Positions 59,571-64,000 of a stretch of DNA of 64,000 nucleotides are shown piece after piece (within the stretch, counting starts at the first letter, position 1; each line of letters begins with the position of its first letter). Source of the DNA: Alphaproteobacteria bacterium casp-alpha6 (lineage in GTDB: Bacteria > Pseudomonadota > Alphaproteobacteria > Rhodobacterales > Rhodobacteraceae). The position numbers and the translations under genes were made by a program. The stretch spans positions 1 through 64,000 of the forward strand of contig LFER01000045.1 in the NCBI GenBank assembly GCA_001510135.1, in the 5' to 3' direction. The notes beneath the pieces are model-generated. The model did not search any database. It had not been told where the DNA came from and worked only from the letters and a program-made list of their open reading frames with translations.

Positions 59571-60712
59571 GCTTCCAATTCTGGTAAAGCCTCTCTGTAA
59601 AGTAATCCACATAAAAAGGCCAATGCGCAAAGAGCGCATACCACGAGAACGATGTGGCTCATTGAAAACGCCGCCATAAGCCCAACTGTTGAGACGGCAC
59701 CGAGGCACGCGAAGGTGATGTCGACGCTTGAGGCCAATCCTTTTGTACCTGTCGGTGCGAATCTCAGCACCAATGTCGTAGACGGCGCATTCGCACAGGC
59801 AAATCCGGCCCCAAGCGCCACGGTTGCAAGGATCAGCATTTCAAATTGATCAACTTCGCTCAATAACAAAAAACTGCAGGCTATAAGAACCGGTGCGGCT
59901 AAAAGCACATTACGCAGATGAGGGCCGTCTATTTTGTTTCGCAAGATGACACTGAAACCAGAAAAAGACAGCCAAAGTACAGCAAAAATCCAACCCGTTT
60001 CGATTGCAGTGCGCCCATAGTGGCTGGGCTGAAGTGGCAGAAGGAAGGTAAACAAAATGATGCATCCGTAGGTCAAAAAAATGTAACCATACAGGAGCCA
60101 GATGTTTTGCAGTGAAAACAGGTCTCGATAATCACTGAATAAAAACGTCTCTACTTTGGAATTTTGCAGGTATTTTTGTTGCAATGTGAAGAGAGAAATG
60201 ACGCTGAGCCCTGCAATAATGTAAAAGGCCGTTTTCCAACCATATTGTGCAATCAAGGGGCCACCTAAAATAGGTGCAAATGCGGCGATTATCCCAGCGA
60301 CACTGCCCCATATGATAAGTATTTTCCCGGGCCTTTCTGATAGAATGCTGGTGAGGAGAACTGGGACAATCGGGGAAAACAATCCCCCTCCAAACCCTTG
60401 GACAATACGTCCCATTAAAAAAGTCAGCTCTGAGGTGGCGACGGTCAATATCACCCCTCCCGAGATGAAAAGCAAAATTCCTACAATGTAGACAGCCAGT
60501 AAACCAAGAGTGTCCCCCAAATATCCACCAAGCAAAACAGCGATGGCAACTGCAATTCCATAAACGTTGTAAAAGCGGGCCAGTTCCTGAACAGTAAGTT
60601 CCAGCTCTGTCTGCAAAAGGGGCAGCACAATAGGAACCAGAGTTAACTCCATAACAAAGGCCGCGCTGGCAAGAATTGGGCTGAGTACTGCAACTGTGTA
60701 AATAAATTTCAT
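59567..60712 (-). CDS. MFS transporter (drug-efflux-like)
   Basis: Twelve-helix permease (about 381 residues) resembling Bcr/CflA or arabinose-efflux-type MFS proteins. It has VPIVLPLLQTELELT in TM1-2, a YLGDTLG loop, and GRIVQGFGGGLFSPIVPVLL in TM4-5, the drug-proton-antiporter signature region. Substrate unknown. ATG 60712 is chosen; a TTG three codons upstream (60721) is in frame. No nearby regulator is clearly linked. Confidence 0.86.
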   Translation of the reverse strand: MKFIYTVAVLSPILASAAFVMELTLVPIVLPLLQTELELTVQELARFYNVYGIAVAIAVLLGGYLGDTLGLLAVYIVGILLFISGGVILTVATSELTFLMGRIVQGFGGGLFSPIVPVLLTSILSERPGKILIIWGSVAGIIAAFAPILGGPLIAQYGWKTAFYIIAGLSVISLFTLQQKYLQNSKVETFLFSDYRDLFSLQNIWLLYGYIFLTYGCIILFTFLLPLQPSHYGRTAIETGWIFAVLWLSFSGFSVILRNKIDGPHLRNVLLAAPVLIACSFLLLSEVDQFEMLILATVALGAGFACANAPSTTLVLRFAPTGTKGLASSVDITFACLGAVSTVGLMAAFSMSHIVLVVCALCALAFLCGLLYREALPELEA

Positions 60713-60870
60713 AGTATTCAACCCAAGGCTTTTATCTTGCGCAAAGCATCATAAACTAACTGTCCATCGAGATATTAATTTTAGTCTTAAATATCTTATT
60801 AATAGAAAGAAATAAAATTTTGCATCCCATGGTAATTTTAATATTTTCTTTTAAGCCGTCTGGATTTCGC

Positions 60871-61596
60871 TCAGCTGGCGTAAAGCGCGGGTTTCAGTTT
60901 TGGTTTTGGAATGAGTTCGACGACACTATTAGAGGTTGTGTTTTCCAAATCTTTTCGGCTCATCCATACGAGGGCTTCTTCCGATGTAACCTCATTCTCT
61001 GGGCCAGCCCAAATTCCATGCTCCGAGTGACAATATCCATAGCGGGCGGGGATTCCTTTGTATGCCAAAGTAAGTGGTACGAACCCGAATACAAAATCTG
61101 GGTTCCACGTGGACAAGGCAAGGTCAAAGACAACGCGGCTCAACAATTGCGTCAGGCTCTGGTTGCGTTCTTCGCTGCTGATCCAGAATTCCCCATGATA
61201 ACAGACCTTCCCTTTTATGTGTTCCAAAGATCCTGGCACTTTGAAAAATGTCTTATCAGGATTTGGTGTCGTGCCGGGGGTGATGTATTTATGCCTGTGC
61301 AGCATAAGGTGCTCATCAAGAGATGTGGAACTCATTTCCAACAAACGGATTGCTTGGGTATGTACCACCTTGCCCTGTTGGTTTGATCCAACAATCCAAA
61401 ATCCGTTGGTATGGTCGACAAAGGAACAGGTGCTGTCAAACATCGGATAAATATTTGACCTGTTTTCTTGTTTTTCTCGGATCAATTTATACTCATTAAA
61501 ATCTGAACCAACGGTAATCGTTATCCCCATCATGTTGAGGTCATTGATGATCGTCGAGATCCGACAGATTTGAGCAAATTTTTCACTAGCGTTCAT
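60871..61596 (-). CDS. Uncharacterised protein, regulator-linked
   Basis: A 241-residue protein I do not recognise. It opens MNASEKFAQICRISTII, has a histidine/aspartate-containing centre (FVDHTNGFWIVG; DEHLMLHRHKY), and a C-terminal segment KGIPARYGYCHSEHGIWAGPE that looks conserved. No signal or membrane segment. ATG 61596 has AGGAGA seven bases upstream; the frame is open further 5' to 61719 but without such a site. It follows a LysR-type HTH protein by 98 bases on the same strand, and surrounding DNA is AT-rich. Overlapping antisense ORF is dismissed. Confidence 0.65.
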   Translation of the reverse strand: MNASEKFAQICRISTIINDLNMMGITITVGSDFNEYKLIREKQENRSNIYPMFDSTCSFVDHTNGFWIVGSNQQGKVVHTQAIRLLEMSSTSLDEHLMLHRHKYITPGTTPNPDKTFFKVPGSLEHIKGKVCYHGEFWISSEERNQSLTQLLSRVVFDLALSTWNPDFVFGFVPLTLAYKGIPARYGYCHSEHGIWAGPENEVTSEEALVWMSRKDLENTTSNSVVELIPKPKLKPALYAS

Positions 61597-61694
61597 TGTG
61601 AAGTCTCCTGTTAAGCGTTCATGCTTAACAGAATTACAACGAATGAAGACAATCCAAAGCATATTTTTTGTGTAACAGGGAAACTTTGTACAAT

Positions 61695-62573
61695 TTATAA
61701 GGTTATGGCATGGATACAATAAGACTTGGATACCTGTGCAAGCTCCTCCTGTGTGACATGTTCGATTAGCACATTTCGCGAAATGACAACCAGCACAACC
61801 AACGCGGGATGACCGTCTGGAAACACAAAACCGCAGAGCAGTCTTTGAAAGCTTGCAGGTTCGGGAACCGACGAATCTGGGCGTGGCAGGTGCGCGTATA
61901 GATGATCGTATCGGATGCCTCCTTCTTGGAAAATTCGCAAGTAAGCGCTGGAGACAAAATTATTTATATCGGTTCCTGCGGCATCTTCCTCGGACAGGAG
62001 CCCAACAGCACTTTTTGCCCAAGACCATCCAAACCATCTTGAATATGCGGATTGGTCTCCGATCTCCACACAGACCCACCCTTTTTGGGATTTTCGATAT
62101 ACCACCAAGAATGGTCTGATTGCCGAAAGAGAAGAGTGTTCCAACTGGGTTTTGGCGCTCCCCCATGCTTCGAACAATTGTTGTAAAAGTGGTAACCCTG
62201 TCGTCCAAAGAGAACTGATTGAATGTTGTTGGGACCGGTGGATTTTACCCTCTTCATCCGTGAAAGTGAGCGTTTCCAAGCCGTCAATGTTTCTTGCATA
62301 AACGTGACCGTTATTCTGTCCGGACAAGGCTTCGGCCCGCGATACAATATCTTCGGCTTCCTCTAGGCTGGCCCGACCAAGGTCGGTTAACTGGTACTGA
62401 CGATTATCCAGCAAAAATAATGGTTCTTCTCTTAATCTTTCAAATTCGTCGATATGTCGGCGAATCGTCTGTCGAGTTACACCCAAAAGTTGCGCGCTTT
62501 GAGTGATGTTCAAACACTTTGCAAGTGTCACAAATGCTTTGAGCATTTCCAGATTTAACGGTTTTTTATACAT
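61695..62573 (-). CDS. LysR-type HTH protein with non-LysR C-terminus
   Basis: The first 75 residues form a LysR-like winged HTH (NITQSAQLLGVTRQTIRRHI, then FLLDNRQYQLTDLG). The remaining 215 residues are not the LysR substrate-binding domain: no SGxLRIG start and no two-lobed pattern. Instead they read IRPFLVVYRKSQKGWVCVEI, FGWSWAKSAVGLL and LLCGFVFPDGHPALVVLVV, possibly a PAS-like or other sensor fold. 292 residues. No clear ribosome-binding site precedes ATG 62573. Likely co-transcribed with the uncharacterised gene downstream. Confidence 0.75.
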   Translation of the reverse strand: MYKKPLNLEMLKAFVTLAKCLNITQSAQLLGVTRQTIRRHIDEFERLREEPLFLLDNRQYQLTDLGRASLEEAEDIVSRAEALSGQNNGHVYARNIDGLETLTFTDEEGKIHRSQQHSISSLWTTGLPLLQQLFEAWGSAKTQLEHSSLSAIRPFLVVYRKSQKGWVCVEIGDQSAYSRWFGWSWAKSAVGLLSEEDAAGTDINNFVSSAYLRIFQEGGIRYDHLYAHLPRPDSSVPEPASFQRLLCGFVFPDGHPALVVLVVISRNVLIEHVTQEELAQVSKSYCIHAITL

Positions 62574-62975
62574 TCATTTGATCAATCAAGGTTTTGAATT
62601 AAGGATGTTACGTTTGCCTAAATACGATTTTAGTGTAACACATGCCATCCACTAAAGTAAAATAAATCATACATTGGTGCTAAATAATTTGTACTATTGT
62701 GTTAAAAATATTGGATATTTTCAAGATTCAATTCGTGACTTAAAACAACCTATAGAAAAAAAGTGCACAGGTCGCTCTCTGTTTGGCAACGAGCAGGAGA
62801 AGTCGCTAATTTCGATGCATTGATTTGATCAAATTTGGGTGGTTCGCTCATTTCGTTAATTGCGTAATTGGGTAACGGGTAACGGGTAACAAATCAATCT
62901 GCATCACAGGTGACGGTCGCTCCGATGAGGTACACTTCCGCAGCGGTCCTGTGTGCTTTTTTTCGAAGGGAATGG
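62574..62975. other. AT-rich gap with repeats before a small ORF
   Basis: No gene seen on either strand. The gap holds TTGATCAA near the HTH gene start (62578-62585) and again inside a 12-bp palindrome ATTTGATCAAAT (62823-62834). It also has GGGTAAC three times in tandem (62870-62890). The rest is AT-rich and featureless. Confidence 0.55.
62870..62890. repeat. GGGTAAC tandem repeat, three copies
   Basis: Perfect heptamer GGGTAAC repeated three times, 86 bases before the likely start of a small ORF. Such heptamers can vary by slippage; copy number is unknown in relatives. Confidence 0.7.
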
Positions 62976-63206
62976 ATGGGAAAAACGATGACGTCTGCGG
63001 ATTCACAAGGGACTGTATTTCTGGCGCTGAGCAAAGAAGAAGCTGCGTTATTGATTGAAACAGCACAACCTATTCTGGAAGGATTTTCGCTGTGGCATTC
63101 AGTTGATCCCGGAAGTTGCCCAACTGAAACCTTGGAACTCATCGGTGTTTTGGTTGAAAGATTAAAGTCTGGCATAGAAAATCAACAGGGAAATTATTGT
63201 CATTAA
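62976..63206 (+). CDS. Small hypothetical protein
   Basis: A 76-residue protein from ATG 62976 (AAGGGA upstream), MGKTMTSADSQGTVFLALSKE. Mostly helical, ending GIENQQGNYCH; no recognised domain. A longer frame to a GTG at 62910 exists. Coding status is uncertain but codon use in the C-terminal half is ordinary and the ribosome-binding site is good. Confidence 0.45.
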   Translation: MGKTMTSADSQGTVFLALSKEEAALLIETAQPILEGFSLWHSVDPGSCPTETLELIGVLVERLKSGIENQQGNYCH

Positions 63207-63258
63207 GACAATTTCTTAAATCGGTTTTGGGCGTTGAATATCCGGAGCGCTTTTGAGG

Positions 63259-64000
63259 TCAGTCGAACGTACCGGCCACACGTCCTACAAGCATAAAAGC
63301 ACGTGCGCTGCGGGTATCAGAAAATGCAGACAAATCTGCATCTGTCGCGCGTTTTTCAAACTTTGAAAACACTTTGTCGAATTGTCTTAGAAAGTGATGT
63401 GCGGTGTCACGGAAAATCGTGTCCTGCTTCATCCGTCCATTTGTTAATGCCAGCGATGAGCGATCTCGAATTCCTCCGAGTGCTGCGATTTTCCGCCCTC
63501 TTTCCCCTTGAGCAAATTGGCGCCATGCATCAGGGCGCGCCATATCGGGACGCAAATCATCCATGTAAATTCCGTCCTGACTAAGAAGGGTCAATACATC
63601 TTGTGCCGCTTGAATAAGGATAGCCGTTTCCCGATCTTTTAGACCGCGCCGCAGCGCGGCAAAACCCTCTTCATCATCTGCGGTTTCTGGAAAATTCAGG
63701 GCTCTGATAAAATCATCAATCGACAAGGGATTCAGCAGATCTTCGGCCGTTGTTCCCAGTTCAAGTGATTTTTGGCTGTCTTTTTCGTCGGGGTGATTCG
63801 TTTTTTGCGGGCCGGAAATCTGTCTTTCCCGTTCAGTGACCCGTTCAGTGTTCAGCATTGTCAAAGCGGTCTGCATTTTCCGCTGAGTAGAAGAAATTTC
63901 ATCCAAACGGCGCAGGACAAATGCCTCTGGGTTGGTTTGACCGTTTAACTTTTGTTGGTCCATATAGGTCTTGCGCAGCGCATCAATTGCCGTTTGCAGA
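63259..64000 (-). CDS. Conserved hypothetical, start beyond window
   Basis: A protein conserved in Rhodobacteraceae with no known function. The frame runs to the right edge without a stop (LQTAIDALRKTY before the first ATG at 63963), so the gene is 5' truncated. The visible part has a coiled-coil-like AFVLRRLDEISSTQRKMQ, an acidic linker, and a helical domain ending ARAFMLVGRVAG. No signal. The small ORF before it is on the other strand. Confidence 0.6.
   Translation of the reverse strand, partial: LQTAIDALRKTYMDQQKLNGQTNPEAFVLRRLDEISSTQRKMQTALTMLNTERVTERERQISGPQKTNHPDEKDSQKSLELGTTAEDLLNPLSIDDFIRALNFPETADDEEGFAALRRGLKDRETAILIQAAQDVLTLLSQDGIYMDDLRPDMARPDAWRQFAQGERGRKIAALGGIRDRSSLALTNGRMKQDTIFRDTAHHFLRQFDKVFSKFEKRATDADLSAFSDTRSARAFMLVGRVAGTFD

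Noticed and set aside
60820-61386. 188-codon frame on the plus strand opposite the uncharacterised protein at 60871-61596
   Set aside because: The minus-strand gene has a strong AGGAGA and ATG; the plus-strand frame starts at a poor TTG with no family-like features.
62578-62585. TTGATCAA as an FNR/FnrL site
   Set aside because: FNR boxes need TTGAT-N4-ATCAA; here there is no 4-base spacer.

Overview
The window looks like chromosomal DNA of a Roseobacter-group alphaproteobacterium (Rhodobacteraceae), with base composition near half G+C by eye. The evidence is gene content and order: accD-folC, a PyrB/degenerate-PyrC pair with plsY, glnK-amtB, a DmdC-type acyl-CoA dehydrogenase, an aa3-oxidase subunit IV micro-gene, fdhD-mobA-mobB-moeA, a DUF6478-like protein, and many 4-base start/stop overlaps with GTG or TTG starts. 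No rRNA, tRNA, CRISPR array, insertion sequence or prophage was recognised.

Layout. 0-5 kb: DMT-type permease (cut by the left edge), ornithine-cyclodeaminase-like enzyme, alpha/beta hydrolase, MFS transporter, zapE. 5-10 kb, minus strand: LysM protein, folC-accD, fatty-acid desaturase, CPBP protease. 10-17 kb, plus strand: ilvD, a lipoprotein, DUF6478-like and coiled-coil proteins, 2,4-dienoyl-CoA reductase, LysR regulator. 17-22.5 kb: a tight minus-strand run (CinA-N, GNAT, AhpD-like, OmpA), sfsA, map, a second LysR. 22.5-28 kb: XRE-type regulator with repeats in its promoter region, rsmD, ferredoxin reductase, peroxiredoxin, phhB, FemAB-like protein, RidA. 28-31 kb: a type I secretion pair whose ABC gene is broken twice while its HlyD adaptor is intact. 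31-37 kb: mlaA/mlaC, PBP1A, glnK-amtB, an H-type lectin. 37-44 kb: prs, an isomerase/hydrolase pair, plsY-pyrC-pyrB, uracil-DNA glycosylase, moaB. 44-51.6 kb: RND efflux pair, DsbD-N protein, YqgE, Sua5. 51.6-55.3 kb: acyl-CoA dehydrogenase, MBL-fold hydrolase, oxidase subunit IV, and a lipoprotein gene with an in-frame stop. 55.4-59.6 kb: molybdenum-cofactor/FdhD operon. 59.6-64 kb: MFS transporter, then an AT-rich stretch with an uncharacterised protein and a LysR-type HTH protein lacking the usual effector domain, a small ORF behind a heptamer repeat, and a conserved hypothetical cut by the right edge.

Most genes are housekeeping or common accessory genes. The clearest unusual observations are: the ABC exporter pseudogene, broken by a perfect 7-bp tandem duplication plus a nonsense codon; a second gene broken by one TGA; a dihydroorotase homologue that has lost its metal ligands but stays coupled to pyrB; a family-4-like uracil-DNA glycosylase without the Fe-S cysteines; a probable ATC start for mlaA; large palindromes in front of the RND operon, the mlaA region and the XRE regulator; and the unexplained two-gene cassette at 60.9-62.6 kb. 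I saw no anti-phage or mobile system. The best candidate for something undescribed is that 60.9-62.6 kb cassette, followed by the unnamed protein inside the molybdenum-cofactor operon.
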